The notes beneath the pieces were generated by a model, which ran no database searches, was not told the DNA's origin, and saw nothing but the letters and a program-made list of their open reading frames with translations. From assembly GCA_021323655.1 (NCBI GenBank), contig JAJPKO010000064.1, positions 1 to 47,225 of the forward strand: 47,225 nt of DNA. Direction: 5' to 3'. Shown here in pieces: positions 7,730 through 15,896 of the stretch (the stretch's first letter is position 1; each line of letters begins with the position of its first letter). Both the position numbers and the translations under genes were made by a program. Origin of the DNA: Acidobacteriaceae bacterium. Lineage in GTDB: Bacteria > Acidobacteriota > Terriglobia > Terriglobales > Acidobacteriaceae.

Positions 7730-9727
7730 TTACGAACTCTGCGATGCCTTATACAACTGGAAAAACACATCCGCCCGCAGCACAACAAATTCTGCTCCCA
7801 GCGAATGGACCAGCGTATTCACATCTGTAGGCGTCATGTTCCATGATTCCACTCCGCCTGCAATAAAGAGCGGGCTCGTCCCGTTCCACGCCGCGGCAAT
7901 GTTTGCGAGTTCCGACTGACTGCTCAACAGGTCGTTCATGCCCAGCAGCGTTGCCACCGGAACGCCATCAATCATGGTGATTTGGCTCGACGGATCGTAG
8001 TTATAAACAATGCCCTGCAGTCCCGGAACATATTGCTTGTACAGGTCCACCAGGCCCTGGCTCAAAGGAACATCCGTGCTCCCGTTGCGGTTATATACAA
8101 AAAGCACATTCATTCCTGTGCGCTGCATGTATTCGCCGCTGCGCCGCATAAATCCAGGCAGCGTAGTTGCCGGCCACACATCTGGATAGGTATATCCGGC
8201 ACCCGACGGCCCTGCCACCAACAGATCGTTCTCCGTCTGCGTTTGCTGAAAATAGTGCAGCATGCTCGGAGCAATATCAGCCAACAGTACGCTCACACTC
8301 CAGTTGATCGGTGTCTGTCCGCGATTGGGATCATCCCATATCTGCCGCATACGATGCTGGTTGTATTGGATATTGTCGCCTTCCACCATCGTCAGCGTCA
8401 GATAAATTTTGTTCGCAATCTGCGGAACGGGCAGGTTCGATTTCCGCGACCTCACCGGCGCATACACTCCGCTCAGCGCCGACCCATTGTAGAAAAAGTC
8501 CGCCGCCACCACCGGGGAGCTGTTCTGGCCGCACAAAGTCACGCCCGTCATCTCATGCCCTTGCGGAAACCACCCCAGATAAGGAGCATCCGGCTGCATC
8601 AGCTTCAGCGCTTCAGAAAACAGCGCCGATTCGTTTGTGTCCTCCGGATCCAGCCAGAAAACCGGAGCATTCACCGCCACAATGTAGTCGCGGAAATTCG
8701 CATTCGCCACCTGGACGCTCGGTGCCGTGTTCGTTGCCGTCACAAGGAACTGGTTCCACATCTCCGTCTGGAGTGTGAGCTGCTTGGTCCCCGCCGGCGG
8801 AACAAACTTATAGATGAAGTACTCCGTGTGGTCTGCAAACCGCCAGCCTGAAGCCGTCTGCGATCCGTCTGCGTCAAAAAGATACGGTGCCTCCGCCGCG
8901 CTCGCTGGCTGGAACGTCGCAATCGCATTGCCGTCGGCAAGAATCGTAACCAGCGATACGGAAGGCCCCCACCCATCATTCTGGTTGGCATCCTGGTATC
9001 GCAGATACACCGCTTCTCCGCTGAGAAAGCTGGAAAGGTCTGCCGTGTAAAGCGCCTTGTTTGAGCCGTCGTGGATCGTGCGCGTCTCCTGCAGCACAGT
9101 CGTCCACTGCACATTCGGTACGGTCACCGTGTTCGTCGGGCTGATCGCCGTCACCACGCGATTGCTCAGTTGCGGCCACAAATTATTCAGGGCCCACGTA
9201 TAAGCATCCAGCTTCGTACTGAAGCGCCCGCGCAGGTCATCCAGGATGGGTAGATTTAGGCTCTTCGCCAGATCGGCTGTGGCAATTACTCCGCCTTTCA
9301 ATCCGGCCAGGTTCGTTGCCAGATTCACCGTGTCCGGCAGATTGGGATCGTAAATCACCGCCCCTGTAATTTCGTACCGGTACTGGTCCACCAGTTTCAT
9401 CGGATCAGTCACCGTCTCATAAGGAATTTTGCTGGTCGTCAGCCATTCCTGGTTCGTTGGGTCCGTGCCCCAGTAAAAATACAGCCGGGGCAGCTTCCGG
9501 TTCACGATTCCCTGAAGTGTCACCAGTAAACCCTGCTGGTCTCCGGAAAGGGAAGTGAGGTCGGCGGCCTGAAAGAACAGTGCCGGAGGAAAAACAGGTA
9601 ACGCGCGGTCCGGCGGCCAGAACAGATTGCAGCCATGTGGGGTTTGGGCAAGAGCGGACCAGTTCAAAGCGCCGGTACCAGCCGCGGCACCACTCAGGGC
9701 GAGAAACTTCCTGCGAGTCAGTTGCAT
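7730..9727 (-). CDS. Tat-exported GxGYxYP glycoside hydrolase-like protein
   Basis: A 665-residue protein that starts MQLTRRKFLALSGAAAG, a clear twin-arginine signal ending near ALAQ. It carries the family's namesake motif GAGYTYP at residues 509-515 (GPSGAGYTYPDVWP), plus an N-terminal region with LQGIVNRKLPRLYFYWG, as in GxGYxYP (PF14323) proteins. These are predicted glycoside hydrolases frequent in polysaccharide-utilisation loci; the substrate is unknown. The ATG at 9727 is chosen over the open frame to 9832 because GGAAGG lies six bases upstream and the Tat motif begins there. A 24-bp LacI-type palindrome lies 57-80 bases upstream, so saccharide-responsive repression is likely. Together with the PF10091 protein and the TonB receptor it forms a glycan-acting neighbourhood. 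Confidence 0.85.
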   Translation of the reverse strand: MQLTRRKFLALSGAAAGTGALNWSALAQTPHGCNLFWPPDRALPVFPPALFFQAADLTSLSGDQQGLLVTLQGIVNRKLPRLYFYWGTDPTNQEWLTTSKIPYETVTDPMKLVDQYRYEITGAVIYDPNLPDTVNLATNLAGLKGGVIATADLAKSLNLPILDDLRGRFSTKLDAYTWALNNLWPQLSNRVVTAISPTNTVTVPNVQWTTVLQETRTIHDGSNKALYTADLSSFLSGEAVYLRYQDANQNDGWGPSVSLVTILADGNAIATFQPASAAEAPYLFDADGSQTASGWRFADHTEYFIYKFVPPAGTKQLTLQTEMWNQFLVTATNTAPSVQVANANFRDYIVAVNAPVFWLDPEDTNESALFSEALKLMQPDAPYLGWFPQGHEMTGVTLCGQNSSPVVAADFFYNGSALSGVYAPVRSRKSNLPVPQIANKIYLTLTMVEGDNIQYNQHRMRQIWDDPNRGQTPINWSVSVLLADIAPSMLHYFQQTQTENDLLVAGPSGAGYTYPDVWPATTLPGFMRRSGEYMQRTGMNVLFVYNRNGSTDVPLSQGLVDLYKQYVPGLQGIVYNYDPSSQITMIDGVPVATLLGMNDLLSSQSELANIAAAWNGTSPLFIAGGVESWNMTPTDVNTLVHSLGAEFVVLRADVFFQLYKASQSS

Positions 9728-9783
9728 AAAGGCCTTCCTTTGCACAGGTGAGATTGGGGGAGTCTGCAAAGCAAGCTCAGACC

Positions 9784-9807
9784 GCCGATGGTAACGATTC
9801 CATCGGC
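9784..9807. promoter_or_regulatory. LacI-family operator-like palindrome
   Basis: GCCGATGG (9784-9791), the central TAACGATT, and CCATCGGC (9800-9807) form a 24-bp palindrome with eight perfect pairs. The core TGGTAACGATTCCA fits the LacI-family consensus TGNAANCGNTTNCA at nine of ten defined positions, including the central CG. It sits 57-80 bases before the GxGYxYP gene start and about 93 bases before the small gene at 9900, so it could control either. Binding is inferred. Confidence 0.55.
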
Positions 9808-9899
9808 ACCAAAACAATAGCCGCCCTCCCAAATTTCTGTCAAGAGCAGGGAACCGGACATCCCCTTTTGCGTATCTTCAGTCAGAGAGAGGCAGTCTC

Positions 9900-10091
9900 A
9901 TGGTCCAATTTCTCCTCTGGTGCATCCTCTTCTTCTTCTGCTGGCCGCTGGCCCTGCTCGCGCTCATCGCCTATCCATTGGTGTGGTTGTTTCTGCTGCC
10001 GTTCCGTCTCGTGGGCATCGCCGTACACGGTGTTCTGGATCTGGTGGCAGCCATCATCTTCCTTCCCGGTCGTCTGCTCCGCGCTATCTAG
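9900..10091 (+). CDS. Small hydrophobic membrane protein, 63 residues
   Basis: The peptide is almost wholly hydrophobic: MVQFLLWCILFFFCWPLALL, then ALIAYPLVWLFLLPFRLVGI and AVHGVLDLVAAIIFLPGRLL, enough for two membrane-spanning helices with the C-terminus ending in RAI. A purine-rich GAGAGAGG lies about nine bases before the ATG, which supports real translation. I do not recognise a named family. Its start is 172 bases from the GxGYxYP gene start, with the LacI-type palindrome between them. Confidence 0.55.
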   Translation: MVQFLLWCILFFFCWPLALLALIAYPLVWLFLLPFRLVGIAVHGVLDLVAAIIFLPGRLLRAI

Positions 10092-10279
10092 TTCAGTGGA
10101 CTGTCGCTGTCAATTCGTTGCCCCTCAGTAGACGTGCCTTGGGCAGCCCAATGGTCACTTCGACAAAATATTATTCTTCGCCCATCCTCCCCGATTCCAT
10201 TGTTCCCCCACCCGATTCGTGCGAAAGTAATGCCAGCACGAGCACGTCACCATAAAAACAAAAGCGGAAGTTCACTTTT

Positions 10280-10471
10280 ATGCCCCAGTTCTATTGCCCA
10301 TACTGCTTTGCGACCGAAGGTCTGCGTCCTTCACGACTCAGGCTGAAAGACATGCCACTGCTCCTCATCGGCAAGCGCCCATACCGCTGCCGCCACTGCT
10401 CTACCCGCTTCTATAGCCGCGTCGGCTCTCACGCGCATCTGGGCCGTCAACCAGGCGCAAAGAACCCCTGA
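10280..10471 (+). CDS. Small two-CxxC zinc-ribbon-like protein, 63 residues
   Basis: The sequence contains CPYC near residue 6 and CRHC near residue 37 (YRCRHCSTRFYSR), the spacing expected of a four-cysteine zinc ribbon; the rest is basic (RPSRLRL, SHAHLGRQPG). Small proteins of this kind are common in Terriglobia and their function is unknown; nucleic-acid binding is possible. GGAAG lies about 11 bases before the ATG. The gene precedes the ADOP permease by 74 bases. Confidence 0.6.
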   Translation: MPQFYCPYCFATEGLRPSRLRLKDMPLLLIGKRPYRCRHCSTRFYSRVGSHAHLGRQPGAKNP

Positions 10472-10545
10472 CGTAAATTCTCCGGAACAACTTACGTGCA
10501 GGGTCCCAGGTGCTAGAATGGCCGCCACCGGGAAGAATACAAACT

Positions 10546-13035
10546 ATGTTCTGGAATGACGTCAAATATGCACTGCGGCAGTTGCAAAAAACACCTGCTT
10601 TCACCCTGACCGCTGTTCTCACCCTGGCCCTGGGTATTGGCGTCAATGCGGCCATGTTTTCCGTCATAGACCAGGTATTCCTGCGGCCCCTTCCTTACAA
10701 AAACTCTGATCGTCTCGTCCGCTTCGGCGGCGTCAGCGACAACACTCGCGACTTCTCCTCCACGTCCCTTCCCGATGCGCAGGACTTCGCCGCACGCAAC
10801 CACTCTCTGCAGGGAGTCGCATGGTATTCCTATAAATTTGTCACCTTGGGCGGCACTGACATTCCCACCATGACGCCGCAGGTCATCAGCAGCACCAATC
10901 TCTTCAGCCTTCTCGGATTGCAGCCCATGCTGGGCCGCGGCTTTGTCCCCGGCGACAGCAGGCCCGGTAGAAATAATGTCGTGGTCCTCGGATACAGACT
11001 CTGGAAAGAGGCCCTGCACGGTGACCCGAACGTCATCGGCCGCACCGTCAAGCTCAATGGCGATCCCTATGCCGTCATCGGGGTCTTGCCTCCAAAGACA
11101 GGCTTTCCTGATCCCTCCAGTGACGGCCTCATGTACTCCCCGCTGGATACCAGCGACAAGTCCATGTACGACCGCGGCAGCGCCGGCCTCTCCCTCGTCG
11201 CATTAATGCGCCCCGGTGTCCAGGCCACACAGGCACAGCTTGAACTCAACGCAATTCGCCAGCAATTGCTCAGGCAATATCCCAAAGAAGAGTCCAAAGA
11301 ACCAATCCGCGTCGTGGGCTACCACAATTCACTTACCAGGAGCGTGCGTCCTGCGCTTCTCGCGCTTACCTTCGCCGTCCTCGCCGTCTGGCTTATCGCC
11401 TGCGCCAACGTCGCCGGACTCATGCTCACCCGCGTGACTGGCCGCCGCCGTGAAATTGCCATCCGCTCGGCCCTCGGTGCCATGCGTGCCAGGCTCATGC
11501 AGCAGTTCTTTACCGAGTGCCTGCTGCTCGCACTTGCCGGAGGTTTCGCCGGACTCGGCGTTGCCTATGCCATTCTGCGCATACTCCAGCACTACCTGTC
11601 CCAGAAATTGCTCTACGGCCAAAATATTCATATCAATCTCTGGGTCTGTGCCTTCCTGCTCCTGGCCTCCTGCATTTCTGCCGTCATCTTCGGCCTCATT
11701 CCAGCCTGGATATCAGCTAGCGCATCCGCCCAGGAAGGTCTGCGCGAAACCAGCATCGCTGCCGGAACCAGCAAAAAACAGGCATGGCTGCGCGATGCCG
11801 TCGTCGTCACTGAAATCACGCTGACGCTCGCGCTCCTCATCGCCGCAGGACTCATGGTCCGCACCCTCCTCGTTTTGCAGCATGCCAACCTCGGCTTTGT
11901 GCCGGAACAAGTAGTTACCGGGCAAATGTTTTTGCCCACCCATGGCAGCGGTGTCTTCGGCCTCCAGCTGAATTCTAAGAATTCGCCTGACCTGATTCAG
12001 ACCTTCTACCTTCCTCTCGAAGATAAGTTGCAGCATGTTCCCGGCATCGTCGCGGCAGGTCTTGAGACGGTACGCCCCATGCAGCCCAACTGGACATTTA
12101 GTTCTTCCGTCTGGATCAAGGGACGTCCCAGGCCAGAGGCCGCCACCGAACAGCACGCAGTCGTGCGCGCCGCCAACGCAGGGCATTTTCATGCCTATAA
12201 CATCAGCCTGCTCAAAGGCCGCTTCTTTGATGAACAGGACACACCCGATTCGCCGCTCGTCGTTGTCGTCAATCAGGCCTTTGCCAGAATGGTATTCCCC
12301 AATCAGAACCCTCTGGGCCAGCAGATCAATGTGAATTCTGACAGCAACGCCGGCCACCCTCGCGACTGGGCCACCATCGTCGGCGTTGCCGATGATGTCC
12401 GCCAGATCTCCGCCGGAGACGAGACGCAACCCGAGTTTGACCTCGACCTCATGCAGTTCAAGCCCGGCGATGACCTCTATCCCATCATCGCGTCGTTCAT
12501 CATGAACATCTCCGTCCGCACCGTGCTACCACCGGACCAGGCAGAGAAGGCCATCCAGACCGCCGTCCATCAATTGCAGCCCGATATCGCCATTGAGGAC
12601 CTCCAGCCCATGACGCAAATTGTGGACGACTCCATGGGAAACCAGACCCTCGCTGCCCGGCTTCTCGGCATCTTCGGTCTGGCCGCCCTCGCCATCGCCG
12701 TTGCTGGAATCTACGGCCTCCTGTCTTACTCCGTCAGTCAGCGCACCCGCGAATTTGGTGTCCGTCTGGCGCTCGGCTCGCCGCGCGGCACCATCATCTG
12801 GCTCGTGCTGCGCCATGCGCTGTTGCTTCTCGCCTCCGGCATCGCCGCCGGAGTTGTCATCGCCATGGCCGCCAGCGGAATGATGCGCGCCTTTATCTAT
12901 GGCTTCCACGGCTACGACGTCTTCACCGTTTTCGCCGTGGCCCTGGTTCTTGCCACCTGCGGACTGCTCGCCAGCTATCTCCCGGCGCGCAAGGCCGCCA
13001 GCGTAGACCCGGTCATCGCCCTCCGCACCGAATGA
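10546..13035 (+). CDS. ADOP-type ABC transporter permease (MacB/FtsX-like, duplicated)
   Basis: An 829-residue inner-membrane protein opening with WNDVKYALRQLQKTPAFTL, the standard start of acidobacterial duplicated orphan permeases. It has two copies of the module 'MacB-like periplasmic core plus FtsX domain'. Core 1 follows the first membrane helix (about residue 20-45). The first FtsX block lies around 275-400 (ALTFAVLAVWLIACANVAGLMLTRVTGRRREIAIRSALGA). The second core follows, and a second FtsX block ends at LPARKAASVDPVIALRTE. No ATPase gene is adjacent, hence 'orphan'. The roles of this family are unproven; MacB relatives move peptides, lipoproteins or drugs by mechanotransmission. The ATG at 10546 with GGAAG upstream is preferred to the GTG at 10510. 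Confidence 0.9.
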   Translation: MFWNDVKYALRQLQKTPAFTLTAVLTLALGIGVNAAMFSVIDQVFLRPLPYKNSDRLVRFGGVSDNTRDFSSTSLPDAQDFAARNHSLQGVAWYSYKFVTLGGTDIPTMTPQVISSTNLFSLLGLQPMLGRGFVPGDSRPGRNNVVVLGYRLWKEALHGDPNVIGRTVKLNGDPYAVIGVLPPKTGFPDPSSDGLMYSPLDTSDKSMYDRGSAGLSLVALMRPGVQATQAQLELNAIRQQLLRQYPKEESKEPIRVVGYHNSLTRSVRPALLALTFAVLAVWLIACANVAGLMLTRVTGRRREIAIRSALGAMRARLMQQFFTECLLLALAGGFAGLGVAYAILRILQHYLSQKLLYGQNIHINLWVCAFLLLASCISAVIFGLIPAWISASASAQEGLRETSIAAGTSKKQAWLRDAVVVTEITLTLALLIAAGLMVRTLLVLQHANLGFVPEQVVTGQMFLPTHGSGVFGLQLNSKNSPDLIQTFYLPLEDKLQHVPGIVAAGLETVRPMQPNWTFSSSVWIKGRPRPEAATEQHAVVRAANAGHFHAYNISLLKGRFFDEQDTPDSPLVVVVNQAFARMVFPNQNPLGQQINVNSDSNAGHPRDWATIVGVADDVRQISAGDETQPEFDLDLMQFKPGDDLYPIIASFIMNISVRTVLPPDQAEKAIQTAVHQLQPDIAIEDLQPMTQIVDDSMGNQTLAARLLGIFGLAALAIAVAGIYGLLSYSVSQRTREFGVRLALGSPRGTIIWLVLRHALLLLASGIAAGVVIAMAASGMMRAFIYGFHGYDVFTVFAVALVLATCGLLASYLPARKAASVDPVIALRTE

Positions 13036-13047
13036 ATTCGCCGCCGG

Positions 13048-14085
13048 ATGCATATGACCACCACAAAACACAACGACTCAATCCGCCACAAAATGACTGG
13101 TAATCCATCTCTCATGACTCTCGACGAATTCCGCTCCGCGCAACAGCGCATTAAAGGTGTTACTCTGCACACGCCCCTCGTCCGGCTACAAGTTCCAGAC
13201 CACTCCGGCAACATCTTCATCAAGCCCGAAGGACTCCAGCCCATCGGCAGCTTCAAGCTGCGCGGCGCCTACAACAAAATCGCGCAATTAAGCGACGCAG
13301 ACCGCCAGCGCGGAGTCATCGCCTATTCCAGCGGCAACCACGCCCAGGGTGTCGCCTACGCCGCCCAGGCATTAGGGGTAAAGGCCATCATCATCATGCC
13401 ATCCACCGCTCCGGAAACCAAAAAGCGCGCCACCGCGGCCCTCGGCGCTGAAATCGTCGAAGTCGGCCCTTCCAGTTCCGAGCGCAGGCAGAAGGCGGAA
13501 GAGCTGGCGTCAGAGTTCGGCTATGTCATCGTGCCGCCTTATGACGACCGCGCCATCATCGCCGGGCAGGGCACCTGCGGCCTCGAAATCCTCGCGGACC
13601 TGCCCGGCGTAGACCTCGTCCTCTGCCCCGTTGGCGGCGGAGGACTGGTCAGCGGCGTGGCCACTGCAATCAAGCTGATCAAACCCGAGGTCCGCATCAT
13701 CGGTGTAGAGCCTGAGCTTGCCGCCGATGCCCAGGAAAGCTTCCGCTCCGGCAACCTGGCCACCTGGCCCGCTGAACTGACCACCCGCACCATGGCTGAC
13801 GGCCTTCGCACCCAAAGCATCGGCAACCTCAACTTCGAGCTTATCCGCGCCTATGTGGATGACATCATCACGGTCCAGGAAGAAGAGATCGCCGAATCCA
13901 TGCGCACCCTGCTTTACCAGGCCCGGCTCACCCCGGAACCAAGCGGCGCTGTTACCACCGCTGCCGCCCTCTTTCACCTCGAAGAACTGCTGCCATTCCG
14001 CAACGCCGTCGCCATCATGAGTGGCGGCAACGTCGAGCCGGACATCCTGCAAAAAATCTGTCAACCTCACCAAAGGGCAGGGTGA
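13048..14085 (+). CDS. Threonine/serine dehydratase (PLP fold type II)
   Basis: A 345-residue enzyme likely deaminating L-threonine to 2-oxobutyrate (or serine to pyruvate) in the cytoplasm. The PLP-binding lysine is K70 in IGSFKLRGAYNK, SSGNHAQGVAYAA follows, and the phosphate-binding glycine loop is PVGGGGLVSG. The C-terminal end (VAIMSGGNVEPDIL) is typical. No ACT regulatory domain follows, so this is the short catabolic or unregulated form rather than feedback-inhibited IlvA; serine racemase activity is an alternative. Start choice is uncertain: in-frame ATGs at 13048, 13054, 13093 and 13114, none with a strong ribosome binding site. It begins 12 bases after the ADOP stop and may be cotranscribed. 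Confidence 0.88.
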   Translation: MHMTTTKHNDSIRHKMTGNPSLMTLDEFRSAQQRIKGVTLHTPLVRLQVPDHSGNIFIKPEGLQPIGSFKLRGAYNKIAQLSDADRQRGVIAYSSGNHAQGVAYAAQALGVKAIIIMPSTAPETKKRATAALGAEIVEVGPSSSERRQKAEELASEFGYVIVPPYDDRAIIAGQGTCGLEILADLPGVDLVLCPVGGGGLVSGVATAIKLIKPEVRIIGVEPELAADAQESFRSGNLATWPAELTTRTMADGLRTQSIGNLNFELIRAYVDDIITVQEEEIAESMRTLLYQARLTPEPSGAVTTAAALFHLEELLPFRNAVAIMSGGNVEPDILQKICQPHQRAG

Positions 14086-14197
14086 TAGGAGCGCGCACGT
14101 AAGGCAACACAGCTTTGAACATACCCGGATGGTTCTGTTGTTGCTGCGCAACAATTTCGCTCAGCATGACGCCAGTACAGGGAGCGGATTTCCTGGT

Positions 14198-15751
14198 CTA
14201 GTGGTGGGTGCTTGCTCCGCCTGTTGACGGTGCGGCTGAGACGGGTGCCGAGATATGCGGCGCCGGGGGTGGCGGGGCCGAATAGGACGGCGCGGACATG
14301 CGGGGTGCGGCCTCCGATGGATGGAAGGCCGGTGGCGCTGAGATGTGCGGCATGGACGGCACCGCAGTGCTGCGTGGCGCAACCGGAATCGGGGTATTGC
14401 GCGGCACAATCACGGTCTCTGTCCGGTTCGGGCCGGCTGAGATGGGCAGTGCCGTAGAGCGAGGGGCCGCGATCGCTCCTGAGCGTGGGGGGACGTATCC
14501 TGAGGCGACCCGAAAGCCCTCGCCCAGCGGACCGGACATTTTGGGGCTCACCGTCGACTCAATGGGGTGCAGGGTCTTTCCGTCAAACTTGACCGGCACA
14601 GGCGTGGCGACGGGTCTGTTGCCGCTCAGACGCGGGGTAACCACCGGACCTGTGCCGGTGGTGCGGTTGACGGCAATCAATGCCTGTTGCGGGGGCATAT
14701 GGATTGGGCCACGCACAGGGGCGATGGGTCTGGGCCTTGCCGGGGGCGTGTAGTTTTTTGGGCAGTTCCAGACGGTAGTCACTGGATACCACCCATTTCC
14801 ATAGGTGCCCCATCCGCAATTGCCGGGGAACCAGACCCATCCGGTGCCATCAAACCAGTTCCACATGCCGCAGTGGTAAGGCAGCCAGCCCCAGGGGTAT
14901 CCGGAAATCCAGGTGTATCCATAGGAAGGGTAGTAGCCCCAATATCCTGAGCCGAATGGGTCCCAGCCCATGCTCATGCCGGCGGGCATCCATCCGGCGC
15001 CATAGCCGGGAAAGTTATACCAGTTGCCGTAGTAGTCCAGGTCGGCCCAGGCGGGATCATCCGGACTGTCGCTGAGCGAGCGAGCCATGGTGGCTTTGGC
15101 GCCGAGTCTGGCCAGATACTGGTCGCGGTCGGAGTTCCACTGGTCCCATGAATCGGCTGTGATGGTATGGGCAATGTTGTAACTGGAGGCGTCTTTGAGG
15201 TCGAGGGACGCGGTCTGGTTGGTGGGCACATCCAGGCCGCCGTCATTGCCGGTCTCAATATGGACGGTGCCGTGCATGACGGCGAGCTGGGCCGGATTCT
15301 GGTCCATGTTGAGGCGGAAGATGCTGCTTTTGGCGGCGGTGGCGGTGTAGGGGCCAAAGTGGATCGCGTATTTGCCGCCGCGGTTGTTGATCTCGTAGTA
15401 GCTGAGGCCGGAGAGCGCGATGATCTGTGTTTCGGTTTCGCCTTCGCTGTTGCGCTGGAGCTGGTCGAAGCGGAAGGAACTGTTGGGCGTGGCGCGGGCC
15501 ACGCTGCCATCTTCAAACTGCACCTCGATGTTGCCGTCGTTTCCTGTTTTAAGGACCATTCCCTGGGTCACGGGCATGTTGGAGTGCGCCTGATCAAAGG
15601 CTATGCCGCTGGAATCCACAAGCTTGACGGTGCCTTCCACGTGGCTGATGCGGACGGCGCGAACGTTGTTGCTGGTGTCCTGCGCAGGGGCGAAAGAAAC
15701 AAAAGAGAGCGAGAGGAAGAGCGGGAAGAGGTGGAGTTTTGTTGGCCTCAT
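14198..15751 (-). CDS. Exported FecR-domain protein with Gly/Tyr/Trp-rich and Pro/Ser-rich regions
   Basis: A 517-residue exported protein with signal peptide MRPTKLHLFPLFLSLSFVSF ending near APAQ. A FecR-like domain follows at about residues 30-170 (ISHVEGTVKLVDSSG, MVLKTGNDGNIEVQFEDGS, SGLSYYEINNRGG). The middle part (about 235-350) is strikingly rich in W, Y, G and F (YYGNWYNFPGYGAGW, YWGYYPSYGYTW). The tail is low-complexity Pro/Ser/Ala with APRS and HISAP repeats. There is no sigma factor beside it and no cytoplasmic anti-sigma segment, so it is not a classical FecR signal transducer; an envelope or surface role is more likely. The ATG at 15751 has GGAGG seven bases upstream. It is divergent from rnc. 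Confidence 0.8.
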   Translation of the reverse strand: MRPTKLHLFPLFLSLSFVSFAPAQDTSNNVRAVRISHVEGTVKLVDSSGIAFDQAHSNMPVTQGMVLKTGNDGNIEVQFEDGSVARATPNSSFRFDQLQRNSEGETETQIIALSGLSYYEINNRGGKYAIHFGPYTATAAKSSIFRLNMDQNPAQLAVMHGTVHIETGNDGGLDVPTNQTASLDLKDASSYNIAHTITADSWDQWNSDRDQYLARLGAKATMARSLSDSPDDPAWADLDYYGNWYNFPGYGAGWMPAGMSMGWDPFGSGYWGYYPSYGYTWISGYPWGWLPYHCGMWNWFDGTGWVWFPGNCGWGTYGNGWYPVTTVWNCPKNYTPPARPRPIAPVRGPIHMPPQQALIAVNRTTGTGPVVTPRLSGNRPVATPVPVKFDGKTLHPIESTVSPKMSGPLGEGFRVASGYVPPRSGAIAAPRSTALPISAGPNRTETVIVPRNTPIPVAPRSTAVPSMPHISAPPAFHPSEAAPRMSAPSYSAPPPPAPHISAPVSAAPSTGGASTHH

Positions 15752-15843
15752 GGAACGCCTCCTGGCGGGTCCATTACTAATCCACCATATTAGAACAAAG
15801 AGGGAAGGGCGTGGGTTCACATTTTTGTGTCATCCATGTACTT

Positions 15844-15873
15844 TTGAAGTCCGTCTTAAAAATCGAATAGTCT
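15844..15873 (+). promoter_or_regulatory. Possible promoter for the rnc-lepB operon
   Basis: TTGAAG (15844-15849) and TAGTCT (15868-15873) are separated by 18 bases and lie 24 bases before the rnc ATG. Both hexamers match the sigma-70 consensus only moderately, so this is tentative. Confidence 0.25.
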
Positions 15874-15896
15874 AAGGGAGAGTAGTAGCAGAGCAG

